A stretch of 64,000 nt of DNA from Xylaria sp. FL1777 (GCA_022578965.1 MU400637.1:1-64000); one strand, 5' to 3'; counted from the first letter of the stretch, positions 39,589 through 53,029 are shown. Numbers and translations: made by a program. The notes: generated by a model not told the origin, from the letters alone.

Positions 39589-41079
39589 CAAAACATAAAG
39601 AATAGTTAATAAGTTAAAGATATATTATAATTAAAAAAGTTAAAAAAAACAGCAAAAAAAAGGTTTTTGTTAAATATTTTAATAATAAAAATAAAAAAGT
39701 TAACTTTTATTTTATAAGTATTACTAACGTAATACTTATAAACAAATTAGCAACGCTATTTTATTATTACTATAAAGAATAATTTTTTAATAAAACTGCG
39801 TTTTTTATTTATAGCATTAATAAATGCTGCTATAAAACGCTTTTTTTTATAGTTAAAGTTAACTTAAAAAAAACTACTTAATTTAAACTATATAATAATG
39901 CTGCATTTATAGCTAATAATGTTTTTAATATTGTTTTGTTTTAATTAAACCTTTTTGCTATACATTATGTTTACTATTTAGCTTTTTATACTTATTTTTA
40001 GTTAAAAGCTACTGTTTAAAACAGTTTTAAAATTATTTCTATATATATAAATATTAGTTGCTTAACTATTATAATAAAAAAAGCATAGCTAGAAACTTTT
40101 ATGCTTTACGCTTTTTAATTACAATGTAAAACTCTATTTATAAAAAGCATTAAAAGTATAGTAACCTTATTTATTAAAGCGGAATTTTTTTTTTCTGTTT
40201 GTAGTTATAATTAAAACAGCACTAAAAAATACGTAAAGTTTAATATTGCAGCATAAGTTATAAATAACTTAAAACTTAATTTACTTTTTAAAATAAAATT
40301 TCTTAATGCTTACTGCGCAACAATTAACTTTGCTTTAAGCATAATAACATTTAAAGCTTATTTAAACATTGTTATGTTAATTACTATGGTTTATAAAGGT
40401 ACTTTTGTTAGCTAACAAACACTAGCAGCATTTAATATTATTGTATTGCTATACTTAATAATAATAGTACTAGTAATATATACAGATTTTTTGCTATATA
40501 ATTAAAAAGGCTTTTTAAAGGATTATATTTTTAAGCTAGCTATTAATAGTGCTATTATAGCTATAGTTTTTAATAATATTAAAGCTGTTTTTTTTTTAAC
40601 TATATTAATAAGTTTATATATATTTAACAAAAAACCTGTTTTAGCATAATTAAAAATTATAAAATAAATGCATGTATTAATACTACTTAAAATAAAGCTA
40701 GTTTTGCAGTAATTACTGCAGATATTAATTAAAACAGTTTAGCTAACAATTTTTAAATAACTTACAAATTTAGTATTAAAAAAAATATTTTTGCGTTATT
40801 TTTATTAATAAACGCTATAGCTTAAAATATTTAAGCTACTTTTAAAAAATCTAAAATAGCTAGCAAAATATTATTATTATTTAAAGCTTAGCGTTCTAAA
40901 AAGGTTTTTTTTATAAAAACACAAAACAGCGTTTATATTTATGCAAAAAACTAAAAACATGCTAATAAACTAAAAGCGCTACTTAAAAGCTATATAACTT
41001 AGCAAACGTAAAATATAATTATTATAAATAAAAACACTATAATAAAAGTTAACTTTATTAAAAAATAGCAACACTAAAT

Positions 41080-44000
41080 TACATTTACTGCGCGTTTATA
41101 TGCTTTTAAACTAAAAAACAAAAAGCTTATAAATAAAGTTTTTAATAAAATGCATTTTAAAAGTAAATTACACTTTATAAAGCATTTTACTTTTTTTAGC
41201 TACTTAGTTTTTATTACTTGGAAAATTATAAATAGGGTTAAAAAAAGTTATATAATAGTTAATTTTTGCGCTTTAAATTATATTATTATTTTTAATGTTT
41301 ACTTTTTACTTACTTAAAAAGCTATTATTATAAAGCTATAAAATTACGCGTATATTACTATTATAGATTTTTTGAAGTTTTTTTATTAGCTGTTAGTTTA
41401 GCTTAGTTATTGCAACTATATAGTAATAGTTTTTTTACAAGAACTAAAAATGTTTACTATAGCTTTAATAAAGTTTCAAAATAGCTTTAGTTTTGCTTAA
41501 TAGTTTATAAATAATAAACTAGCTTTATATATGCAGTATTATATAGCTTATATTAATAATGTTGTTATATATTTAAAGATAGCTTTTAAGCATTTTAATT
41601 ATGTTTTTGCTATTTTAGATCTTTTTAAAAGTATTAACTTAGGCTTTAAACTTGTAAAATTCTTTGTAGCTTATTTTTTTGTTTGCTTGCTTAGTTTTTT
41701 TATAAATGATTTTAAAATAGCAACAATAGAAAATTAAGTTTTTACTATATAAAAAATAACTTTGCTACGTATTTTAGCTACGTTAAAAATATATATTAGT
41801 ATAGTTAGTTTTTTTAAGAAATTTATTTTATAGTATTAATAAAAGCTAATGTTTTTGTAAGCACATAAAACTAAACTTTTAGCAAACAGTTGTAATTTAA
41901 AAGCTATACTAATAACAGTAATTATGCAGCAACAATAAATATCGAAAGTTTAGTTTAACCTTACTTCAAAAAAAAAAAAAAGTTTTTGCATACTATAAAT
42001 GTAGCTTATAAAAACAAGTTATTTAGTTTACTAAGATTATTTTTATATTTCTTTTTTTAAAATAAATGCTTTTTGCAAACATAAGTATAAAGTTATAGTT
42101 TTTTACTTTAACAGTAAATAAAATAATTAATATATTTTAATTAACTTTATTTATTTAGTAATGTTTTTTAGTAAAGTTTTAATATAAAACAAAAGTAAAT
42201 ATAATATAACTAAGTTAAAAGTGTTTAGCTTTATATAGTTATATTGCTAGTTGCAAGTATAATTTTAGTTTTGCACTTTTTTAATAGTAGTTTTAATAAA
42301 CTATAAAGCTACTTAAAAAATCGTTAATTAAATTAATTTGCAATCTATAAACATTATAAAGCTTAATGTTAAACTTATAATACCTTTTATTTACTTATTG
42401 TAGTTTTAACTAAATATATAATATATACTTAGTTATATTAATTTAGTGCTAAATGCCTTTAGCTAGCTTTTAACTATTTTAGATCTTTAGAACTTTGCTA
42501 TTACGTTTAATAAAACTAGCAAATAACTTAAAAATATTATTAACAATTTTAGCTACTTTGCTAAAACAAAAGTTATTATTAACGCTAAATAGCATGCAAA
42601 GTTAGCATAAAAATATTTAAATAACTTTTGTTTTGCTAATATTTTTAAAACATTGCAAAAATAGCAAAAAAACATAAAAAACTTAAAAGTTAAACATAAA
42701 CTATTAGTTCTATTTTTTTACTGTTTTAACGATAGGCTTTTTTATATTATTTATTAAAATAACTTATAACGCTTTTATATTTTAGCTGCTTATTATTAAG
42801 ACTTTGTTTATATAGCTTATAATAATAAACACTATTTTAAACCTAAAAAAATGCTTTATAAACTACAGAATTTTATAATTTATAACGTATTTAAATAGAT
42901 TTATAACTATAAGTAGCATTATTTAACTTGCTTTAAATATACAATTAACTATTATAAAGCATTAAAAAAACTTAAGTTTATTTGTAAACTTATTATACCT
43001 TTTTATATATTAATAATAAACTTTATTGTAAGCTTTTTAAAAGTATTTTTAGCGAACATTTTTTAAGCTATGCTAAGCTATAATTACTATGATTGCTTTT
43101 TTACTATAACCTGTAAATTTTTCAAAAAATGCTTATTAATACTTGGCTATATTTAATATATAGCTATAAAATAAGCAATAATTATGCTTAAAGTTCTTTT
43201 TTTATACAATTAAAGCATGTTTTAAAAAATTATTTCTAATAAGGATTGCAAGTTTATGTTTAAGTTCTAGCAAACATTATAGACTTAAATAAAGATTACA
43301 TTTAGCGTTATAATAAGTTATTATTTTTAAACAAACAACTAAAGCAAAAAATAAAACTAAAATGTAAAAATAGCTATTTATTACTATATTTATATACGCA
43401 AAGATATTTTATAGCTTAATATTATTTTAGTGTTATAGCATAATTTTAATAATCCAATATTATTAGTTTTAAAACGAAGTTTTAATAAAGTTGTTTTTAG
43501 TTTTAAGCTTAAAACTACTTTATTAATTATAAAAGTACTTTTTAAGGCTTTTAATTTTAAATTGTAGCAATAAATGTATTAAAAAAATATAAAGATAGCA
43601 ATTAATTTTGCTGTAGCTAACGCAAAAATATGCTATAATGCTTAGTATAATTTAGTTTAATTAAAGGCAAAAAACAAAGTTTATTTAAAATTGCACAAAA
43701 AATATTATTTGCTTAAAAAACTACTAAAGAAGTAGTTTGCTTAATAAATAAAACCGTTTATAATACTTTGTTATATTAGTAAACTTGCTTATAAACTAAA
43801 TTTCCTTAGATACTAAAAAGTGCACTAAGTAGTTTTAGTTGCTTATTTATTTTTAGCTTTTAAAGAACAAAATCTTTTTAATAAAAAGTCTAAGCATTTA
43901 GAACGTATTTTAGTAAAAGGTAATATTAATAATTATGTTTTTTACAAAATCGAAAGTTTTTTAGCTTAATACGTTTTATATGTAAGAAAAAAACTATAGC

Positions 44001-44200
44001 TTAAGTACTTTATATATTAAAAAAGCTATAAAAGTTAATATAACAAATAGTATTTACGTATGCTACTAATAAAAAATGCAGCAAAATTAGTAAAAAAATA
44101 CAATAAAAAGCATTTATTAACTTTAAATAATTTAAAAATAAAAAAGAATTTAAAAAGCATAAATAGTTAATATAAGCTAAAAGTACTAAAAAAACTACTA
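41080..44200 (+). pseudogene. Chromovirus pol relic: reverse transcriptase, RNase H, integrase, chromodomain
   Basis: One plus-strand frame (codons in phase with 41531) carries the whole polyprotein remnant. Reverse transcriptase spans about 41.08-41.74 kb: a VNFCALNYI-like segment (family VDxRALN) at about 41258, a TIIDFLKFFYQ-like segment near 41370, and the catalytic box read as AYINNVVIY at about 41546-41572, where Asp-Asp is now Asn-Asn. The connection follows to about 41.96 kb. RNase H (about 42.0-42.6 kb) is not readable. Integrase runs from about 42.97 to 43.52 kb, with NFIVSFL (family DFIVSLP), CKFFKK, ISNKDCKF (family ISDRDxKF) and SYYF*TNN (family YHPQTDG). The chromodomain lies at about 43.93-44.07 kb, with YKIESFLA, then KYFIY*KSY (family YxxxWKGY), and an acidic-type tail. 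Stops replace expected Gln and Trp. Chromodomains steer integration toward heterochromatin. Confidence 0.88.
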
Positions 44201-44323
44201 TAAAACTAGAAAATTATAAACATAATTTCTAAAACTAATATTATAATAAATTTGCTATATTATTATTTAAGATAATTATTTGCTTAAATATTTAGTATAC
44301 TAGCATAAATATTGCATTTTTAA

Positions 44324-44485
44324 GTTAATATTAATTTTTTTGCTTTGTTATTTTAATTATATATATGTTAATATTTTAAAGAAAACGTTTTGCACTATTA
44401 ATTAGTTAATATTAATTTTTTTGCTTTGTTATTTTAACTTTACGTATGTTTATATTTTTAAAAAAGCGTTTTATACTATTAATTC
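44324..44485 (+). repeat. 81-bp tandem duplication
   Basis: Two head-to-tail units, 44324-44404 and 44405-44485, each starting GTTAATATTAATTTTTTTGC and ending with CTATTAATT plus one base. They differ by a handful of mostly transitional changes, so the duplication predates at least some RIP. They lie directly downstream of the chromodomain relic. Confidence 0.9.
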
Positions 44486-44565
44486 TTTTTATATGCAATA
44501 ATGCTTAATGTTTTTTTTATGTAGTTTTTTTGTTTATTTTTTTTTTACTAATTTTTATATTTTTT

Positions 44566-44620
44566 GTACGCTTGCATTTTTTATACGCTTGCATCTTTTA
44601 TATGCTTATATTTTTTATAT
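44566..44620 (+). repeat. Short tandem array, unit about 17-18 bp, three copies
   Basis: Successive units TACGCTTGCATTTTTTA, TACGCTTGCATCTTTTA and TATGCTTATATTTTTTA differ by C-to-T and G-to-A changes, showing RIP-type decay within the array. Confidence 0.8.
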
Positions 44621-46450
44621 AATTAGTTTTTTTTTACTAATTTTTATATTTATACACAATTATAATAGCTTAAAACTAAAAAACTATTGTTTATATAAAC
44701 TTAGTGTTATTTAATAACTAAGTTAATATATTTATTAAAAAAAGCGTTTTTAAGCTAATTTTTAACTACAAAAATAATTTACAATATATTATTTTTAAGC
44801 ATTAAGCTTTTGTTTTAGCAGCTTATAAAGCTAAAGCTTATAACTAATATAAAAAAATCCTAAAAAGAACTAAAAATTTTAAAAGCTTTGCTTTTAATGC
44901 AAAAACAAAAAAACAAAATTATTAAACTAATTATATTACTAAAACTAATAATGCTAAGCTTGTTTGTTTAGCTGTTATATTATAATAGTACTAACAATAA
45001 GTATTAAAGCAATATTTAATACAAATAAAACTATTTTTTAAAGTAATTATTTAGCATTTAGTTATAATTGCGCTAAACAAGCAACTATTTAAATTTAAGC
45101 TATATATTATTATTAAAAAGCGTTTTAAAGAAATTACTAAGTAATATGCTTGTAATAATTATAAATATACTTTATAATATAAAAACTTATTAACTTTTAA
45201 GTAAATTAAAGCTTTATATATTTTTAAAAGTGCTATTTAAAGTTTTAATACTTTTTTTAACATTATTAAAGCTTTTTTTATATAAACTAGCTTTATGTTT
45301 TTAGTAATAGCAACAAAAAATATGAAAGTATTTAATTATTAGCACTAATAATACTGCAAAAATTTAAAGCGCATTAAAACTAAAAACGTTTTTAAAATTA
45401 AAGCTTAAATAATTTTTTTTAACAAAAACAATAAAAATTATAATTAAAAAAAATTTAATAAAAATAATACTATTAACTTTATAAGTAATTCTAGTGCAAG
45501 ATATATTTATAATTTTAATTAATTGTAAACTTTATAAACTTTTTAAAACGCTTTTATTAAAGCGTTATTAAAGCTAATTGCTTTATTTAAACAAAAATAA
45601 ACTACTAAAAATATTTTTTTGCAAACTAAAAATATTATTAGCTTTATAAAAGCAAACTTTAATATAAACTATTAATTAATTATATATATAGTATAAAGCT
45701 AAGTATATTAAAAACTAGCTTATTAGCTTAAAACTAGTAAAATTAATTTAGTTTTAGCAACTTTTATTTTATATTAAACAGTGCACACTAAGCATAAAGT
45801 TGTTTTTTTTAAAACAGTTTATATTAATTATATAAAGCAATAAGCTTTACGTAAAAATACTACTAATAATAAAGCAATAAATGCTATACTAGCAACTAAA
45901 GTTAACTAAAAACTTTTAGTTAATATTATTACTGCAAACTTTATAAATAGTTTTACTACTATTTAAAGCTTAATAATAATTAATAAAGTTAAACTAGCTA
46001 ACTTTAAAAAAAATTTAAACAATAAAGTTTACTACGCAGTTTAAAAAGCATTAAGCAGTAATATTATTAACAAAAAAGTACATAATACGTTTTATAAAAA
46101 AAAACAAAGTTTTATTATAATAGCTACTAAAATTTTATTATTTTAAAAAAATCTAACTATAATTTTTAATATTTTTGTTATTTTGCGTAAACATAAGTAC
46201 TATATTTTTAATAGTATAATTTTTACTACTAGCTTATATTATTAAAGCAGTTTTAACAATATTTCGCTAGCAAACATTAAACGTATATAAATTAAAACGC
46301 TTTTTTAATAATTAACTATTATAATACTTTAACGCAACTTATTTACTTTAAAAAACATGTTTTTTAAAATGCTACCTTGTTTTTAATATATTTTTGCTTA
46401 TGTTTTTAAGCAACTTAATTAAAACATTAAAATTCTATAAAAGCATTAAG

Positions 46451-46912
46451 TTTTCTTAAAAGAATTATTATTTATTAAAACGTTAATATAAGCTTTAAAA
46501 TAGCTACTATATAAATTAATAAGCTTTATAAGCTAGCAAAAGTTTTATATATAAAATAGGTTGTTTTTAAAAACAATACTTTATTATTAATATTTTTTTA
46601 AAAGTAAATTTTAAAAAAAAGCTTCTTATAAAAAGCTTTTTAAAAATAACATTTAATATAAAAATAACATTTAGTAAAATTGTTTATGCAATAATATTTT
46701 AGCAGAATTGTTTTAGTAAAAATAACATTTTAGCAAAGTTATTCTAGTAAAATTGTTTTAATAAAATTAGTTTAATAAAATTATTTTAGCAGAAGTTCTA
46801 GCAAAATTATTAATAAAATAATATTATAAAATTATAGCGTTATATTATATAATTTTTCCTTAAAAAAAGGACTATCGTTTACTAAAACGTTAATATAAGC
46901 GCTAAAACAGTA
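46451..46912 (+). repeat. Pair of ~58-bp direct repeats enclosing a degenerate minisatellite
   Basis: Repeats at about 46451-46508 and 46855-46912 share TAAAACGTTAATATAAGC and flanking similarity; the second keeps more C and G. Between them, about 46640-46820 is a degenerate array built from words such as TTTAGCAAAATTG, TTTTAGTAAAAATAACA and TTTTAATAAAATT. This could be remains of an LTR or untranslated region, but no partner was found. Confidence 0.6.
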
Positions 46913-48597
46913 CTAACAAAAACGTTAGTTTTTATTAAAAAGAGGCAAATAGAAAGCTTTTTATAAAAGTCTTTCCACAGAAGTTTTCCATAAAAAAGCT
47001 TGTTTTAAACGTTTTCTTAAAAACGCCTTTTTTAAAACGCTTTTGCTAAAAAAGTAGCTAGCTTAATATAATTATAATCTAATAAACCTTGTTTTAAAAA
47101 CTTAGTTTAACAATATAACAACTTTTAAACTTTACTAAGCTAGCTTACTAAAATACTAATTTAATTTTAAATTAAAAAGCATAAATAATAGCTTAATTTT
47201 AGCATTATATTTATTATTAAAATAGCTTAAGCTAAATAAAATTACTTTAATACTTTTTAGAAATAATAAACTAGTTATTTTTATTTTTTTTGTTTATAAA
47301 TAATTTTAATGTTTTTTATATATTAAAGTAAAAAATTCTAATAATTTTTTATAGCTAAATTACTTAACTAAGCTATAGTTTTTAAACTTTTAAATTATAT
47401 AATAAAATAAAATAAAGTTTATATAAAAATAACAAAAAAAATAAGCTATAAAAAATAATAAAAATAAACTAAATAAAAATGTAAGTTTAAAAAAAAAAAA
47501 GGTATAAAGTGCTAAAAGTTTTTAAGTATTTTGTATATTTAGGTTTTTTTATGTTATTTTTTTGAACTTTTTTTTTAAAAAACCTAATAATTTTTTTTGT
47601 TTATATTTATAAAAACTGCTAGCTTATTTTTTATAGCTTTTTAAGTTTTTTTTTAAATGCTTTTATATTTTTATTTCTTATACACTTTTATTTTTTTATA
47701 TGCTTTATAGCGTTTAATTTCTTTGTTTTTTAGTTTAGCTTGCTTTGCTTTATATAAGTTTTATTAAGCAAGCTTTATTTTTTTATAGCTTTTTACTTAT
47801 AAAAGTAGCATGCTTTTTTTTTTTTCTTAAAGCTTTTTATTTAATAATAAGTACTATAAACAAATATTAGCTATATTTTATGTAAAGCTTTTAAGCAATA
47901 GCTAGTTTATACTTAAAGAACCTTGCTTTTTATTTTTTAATAAAAAACCGTATTAGCTTAAAAAATAAAGTATATTTTTAATTATTAATAGCTTTATATA
48001 TTAACGCGTAAACTTAAATTCATTTAATATAAATAAGCATTAAATTTATTTATATTATAGTTATTTAAAGATTTTAGTAATTTTTACTTTTTTTTAAGCT
48101 TATTTTTTGCTTTTTTTTATTTATATAAAAGCAATTGTACTTTTTTTTTTTTAAAGCGCTAGCTTTTTAACAAAAATTCTTTTTTTTTAACTTATTAAAA
48201 GTTTTTAACAAACAGTTTTTTAGTTATGCTATCTTAAAAATCGTACTAATATTTTAATACTTAATTGTTGTTTTGCTAGAAAAAATAAAAACGCTTTATA
48301 AGCTAAATTAAAAAAAACAGTTTAACATTTTTATATATTTGTTTTAAGCTTTATTAATTAAAAGCTACTAGCTTAAACGTTTATTACTAATTATAACTAA
48401 ACTACTTAGGTTAAGCAAGTTTTATTTATTGCTAACTAAAGCAGCTAAATATAATATATTATAATTTATATATAAAAATTATAGTAATTAATAAATAAAT
48501 AAATTAAACATATATATTAGCAATAATAAATTGCTTGTTTGTAAATTTTATAATATCATCTATTATAAATAAAAAATTAGCTTTACTAAAAACATTA

Positions 48598-48903
48598 ATA
48601 AAATAAAGCAGTATAATTGCGCAAAATTTATTATATTATTTTAATTATAAAAAAATAAGTTATATTTTATATATTTAAGCAATTAAGCTATATATAAATT
48701 AAAAAATAAAACAATTAATTAAAAGGCTATTTAACAATATAAATAAAGCAATTATAGTTATTTTTTATAATGTTATACACATTAGTTAAATTTATACTTC
48801 GAAGTTTAGCGCAATACTTATACTTTTATTTTTACTATATAATTTAACCTAGACTTACTTTAGCTAGCTAATTAGCTCATTTAACTACTTTACTCTATTT
48901 TAG
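48598..48903 (+). mobile_element. 306-bp MITE-like repeat, copy b
   Basis: Same length, orientation and edges as 5456-5761. The left end reads ATAAAATAAAGCAGTATAAT and the right end, inverted, CTAAAATAGAGTAAAG, so the termini are imperfect inverted repeats of roughly 12-16 bp. A TA dinucleotide flanks both sides (48596-48597 and 48904-48905), consistent with a TA target duplication as made by Tc1/mariner-type transposases. Less mutated at its right end (TTCGAAG, ACCTAGACTTAC) than copy a. Confidence 0.7.
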
Positions 48904-48905
48904 TA

Positions 48906-51900
48906 TAAAAGTATTTAAAGCGTTTATAAAGCTTTTAAAGTTTTATTTTTATAAAATACAAACTTATTTTATATAAGCTAATATTAAAAAACAAGTATTT
49001 TTATTTTTATATAATAAAAATAATCTTTTTGTTTTATTATATAATAATATTTTTTGTGTTATTAAAGTATACTTTTAAGCAGTTAATATTTTTTAATAAA
49101 AATAAAAAAGGAATAAAAATATCTAAAATATAATACGTAGTTATACTAAAGGCGTTTTTTATTTATATAGTACTTATAGTACTTATAGTATTATTTTTGC
49201 TAAAACAAATATAAGTGCTACTTAAAGTTTAATTAACTTTTATATAAAAATATATTTAAAAGTATACTTTTAATTAAGCTTTTTTTACTATTAAATAATT
49301 AAAAGCGCTAGCATTTTAAAGTTTACTTTAATAGTTTATATAATAATAATCGCTTAATATAAAGTAATTATATAGCACTATTGTTTTATAGTTTTAAATA
49401 TTTTTTCCTGTTATATAATAAAAAAATGCGTTATTTACTAAATATTAAATAGTTTAATTACTAAACTTTTTATTAATATTTTTAGTACTATTGTTTAACT
49501 TTAAATATTTTTTGTATTTTGCTATATATAAAAAGAATTCTTTTAAAGTAAGTTTTTAGCTATAAATTATCTTATGTAAATTAAAAAACATGTTTTTTAT
49601 ATAAGCTTTTTTTTAAAAAATATAACATGTTAATTAGTAGTTTTTTTTTTAGCAAACAAAGCATTTTTTGTTTATATAAAAGTTTTAGTTTTTTTAGTTA
49701 TAGCTTTAAAAATAGCTTAGCTATTTAGTTAGTTAATTTAATAACCTTAATATAAATTTAAATTATTGCTTTTTTGTATAATTATAGTTATATTTTTAGT
49801 TCGTAAAATATAACTTATTATTTTTTTGTATAAAAGCTTTTGCTATATTATTTAATGCTATATATAAATATGCTTATAAATTAGCAAAAAATCTTTTGTA
49901 CGTAAGTTTTTAAAAAATTAACGCTATAGTTAACTTTAGTACATTTTAATATACTTATATAATGTTTATACTTAGTTAAATTTTGCTTTAATAGCTAGCG
50001 CTAAACGTTTGTTATGCTTTTTTAAGCTTATTAAGTATTAATTTAAATATTTCGTACAAAGCTAAGTTTAGGTTTTTTTTTTTTATTTATACGAAAAAAA
50101 CTATTGTTTAGTTAGCTTAATACTAGCTATAGTTTATATTAGTATTAAAATAAGTATTTATTATATAATATATTTTACTTTAGATTTTATTTAAACTAAT
50201 ATAATTAATAAAAAAGTTCTTTATATAGCTTTTTAAAATATATAAAAATATAGCATAATATTAGTTTGTTATAATTTTAATATATTAATAAGCAATAATA
50301 AATAAACAAGCTTTATTATATAATAAATTATATAGCTTGCTTATATAATTCTAGCTTAACTTTTAGCTTTTTTAAAAAGCAATATATTTATTAAAAAATA
50401 TAAATCTGTTTTATATAAACTTTGTTAAAAGTAAATCTAAAAACATATTTTTAATAGCTAGATTTAATATTATATAAATATATATTTTTTGCTTTTATGT
50501 TTGCAGTAAATAATACTAAACAAAGTATTTATATATTAGTTAAAAAATTAGTTTATAGCTTACTTTTGTTATATAAAAATTAAACAGCTTAAGGAAATTC
50601 TAATATTTAATATTTAGCTAAATTAATTACAGTTAGTATTTATATTATTACGTTTAAAATTATACGTTAAAACTTAGGTTTTTAAAAAATAATCTAGTAT
50701 ATAAATAGTTTAAAAAGTTCTAATTATTATATAAAAAGGTATTTAACTATTAGCTTAGTATTAAAAATATTATTAATAGTTAAATAATTGTTATATAACA
50801 AATATTTAGCAGTTTTTAAAATTTTCTAATTATAAAATCTTTAGAAGCTATTTTTATAAGCTTTTAAATAATAGTTGTTTTTAATATTAAATAAATGCTT
50901 TTTAATTTAAGGTTTTTAAGCAAAGTGCTTTATACGCCTTAATAAATTTCTTAAAAATAATCTTTTGTTTATTTTTTAAAAGTTTTAGCAAACCTTTTTT
51001 AAAAATAGTCCAGTAATTTAAAAAAATATAAATAATCAGCATAATAAAATACTAGCTTAATATTTACTTTAATTTTAGTTATATAGCTAAAATTAATTTT
51101 TTAGCTTTATATTTTAAAATTAATTTAAGCATTCATTTATTATACGCTTATTAAAACGTTTTTAGCTAAATTTTTATATATAAAAGTAATTAGCCTTAAC
51201 TTTAAAAGCGTTATAAATAGTTGTTTGTTTTTTTAAAACATAATAAATTTAGCTAAATTATATAATATATTTAATTTTATATTTAAGTTATATAAGTTGC
51301 TGTTTTGCTTTTATATAATAATATAATTAATATATTGCTTAATGTTTATATAGCAATATAATTAAAAAAGTAGCAAAATTATCTGCTATTTTTTTTATTT
51401 TATTTTTACTATCAATAAATAAGTTAAAAGTTTAATCTTTATATATAAATAAATTAGATTTTTTCTTTTTTTTTTTTATACATGCTTACTTTAGCTAATT
51501 TAAAAAAGTAAACTAAACAATATGTTTATACGTTAAAAAAAAAACAGGCGTAATACAAAAAACAAATCTTTTTTTAATAAGTTAAAATAAAAGTATATTA
51601 TATAACTTCGTTATTACTTTAGCTAATTTATAGTTCGTTACAAATAAATTAAAAGTGCAAATATAACTATTAATTAGTATTAAATAAGCTTTATACAATC
51701 GTACATTTAATATATATGTGCTAAAACAAAATACAATAATTTTTATATTATAAGTTATTTATAATTTATATGTTTAAAAAAAAAAAAGTTCGTACAAAGC
51801 AAAAGTTCTTTTTTATGTATAAAAACTTTGCTAGCATACAAGCTAAGCTAATACTAAGATTACTTTAGTTTATATAATAGCCTTTACATAAAGTGGTCTT

Positions 51901-52240
51901 TATATAAAACTTATTATACGTACTATACATAAAAGTTATAACTAATAACTAGTTATTTTAATAGCTTTTATGTAATATATATTATAATATGCAATCTAGA
52001 AATCTTTTTATTAATAAACTATATAAAGCTTATTAATAGCTATAAACGCAATTTTTTAGTTAAATATAAAGTTATAAAACAAATTAATAAAATGTTTTTA
52101 AGTAATTTATTTAAGCTTAAAAATAACATATATAAAGCATTTTAAAGCTAATTTAGCTTATATAATATTATTTTATTAAATAATAGAAATATACTTTTAT
52201 AACTACGTATATAATATTAACTAACTTTTATTATATCATT
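48906..52240. other. RIP-degraded AT-rich DNA, no readable gene
   Basis: Mixed A- and T-rich sequence with dense stops. Short C/G-bearing patches (for example around 50.05 kb and 51.6-51.9 kb) do not resolve into motifs. No terminal or tandem repeats of note. Confidence 0.55.
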
Positions 52241-52248
52241 TATTATTA

Positions 52249-52684
52249 AGGAATTAATACAAATATATAAGAAATTGATATAAACACATGGCTTTATAAA
52301 TACATAATAGGCTTGTTTTTTAAATAACTTTGCAACTACTTATTGCACCGCAATGCAACCTGAATCATTGGAAAGCTAATTGCGAAAGGAATCTAGAAAC
52401 ATAAACGGTTTGTTCGTACAACCTACGGTCGCAAAGATATTCATGTTTTATGCTTATATAAAAGGTTACTTTTCGGTTTATTAGCATATTTTCTTTAACT
52501 GTAAATATTTTGGCAACTGTTAGTTGTACAAATAAACCGTTTGCATTTCTAGAATTTTCTCGCAATTAGCTTTTAAAAAATATGTTTTAAGTTGCAGTGC
52601 AACCAGTAGTTAAAAAGTTATTTGTTATATGTCTATAAGCATTATATATTTGTATTAATTTTTTATGTGTTTATATTAAATCCT
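52249..52684 (-). mobile_element. Foldback MITE, complete copy, opposite orientation
   Basis: 436 bp, flanked by the perfect 8-bp duplication TATTATTA (52241-52248 and 52685-52692). It is the reverse complement of the copy at 9396-9831 and moderately RIP-mutated. Inner arm words such as AAACGGTTTGTTCGTACAA and ACCGTTTGCATTTCTAGAA remain readable. The 66-codon minus-strand frame at 52365-52565 mirrors the one in the pristine copy and is not considered a gene. Confidence 0.93.
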
Positions 52685-52692
52685 TATTATTA

Positions 52693-53029
52693 ATAATAAA
52701 CAAATATTAAAAATTTAAGCAATTAAATTAAACTAATTATATTTTAATTGTTTTAATAAGCATAATTATAAAGTTATTATACTTTATATAATAACTAAAA
52801 TAATTTAGAATATAATGCTTTTTTTATAACTATTTTAAACTATTAATATAATATTATTATAATAAAATACTATTTATTAAATTAATTTAACTAGCTTAGC
52901 TTTAAGCTTAAGCTTATATAATTTTTTAAATTAATAATAATTTAAAATAGCACTAGTAATAGTTTATATAAAGTTATATTTTAATATATATTATTAGTTA
53001 TATTTTAATTACAGCAAAATATACTATAT
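52693..53029. other. AT-rich spacer, nothing recognised
   Basis: About 340 bases between the MITE and the hAT-A fragment, without repeats or coding signal. Confidence 0.6.

Larger units (their letters stand above)
38340..44200 (+). mobile_element. Relict Ty3/gypsy chromovirus-type LTR retrotransposon, ends not found
   Basis: The right half contains reverse transcriptase, integrase and a chromodomain in the order and spacing of fungal chromoviruses, all on the plus strand. The left half (about 38.3-41.0 kb) is A-rich with Lys-rich frames and should hold gag and protease, though neither could be identified by motif. I found no pair of LTRs, primer site or target duplication, so both limits are provisional. 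RIP changes are abundant but no frameshift is needed across nearly 3 kb of pol. Confidence 0.75.
44200..48597. other. RIP-degraded AT-rich DNA with tandem repeats, no readable gene
   Basis: The first part may include the 3' end of the chromovirus. It holds an 81-bp tandem duplication and a short 17-18-bp array, listed separately, then an A-rich section (about 45.3-46.3 kb) with Lys-rich plus-strand frames that match nothing known to me. Repeats at 46.4-46.9 kb and a less mutated patch at 46.92-47.04 kb follow. From 47.28 kb the plus strand turns T-rich. Confidence 0.45.

Noticed and set aside
44566..44620. CRISPR-like array
   Set aside because: Units are directly abutting without spacers and decay by transitions; it is an ordinary tandem repeat.
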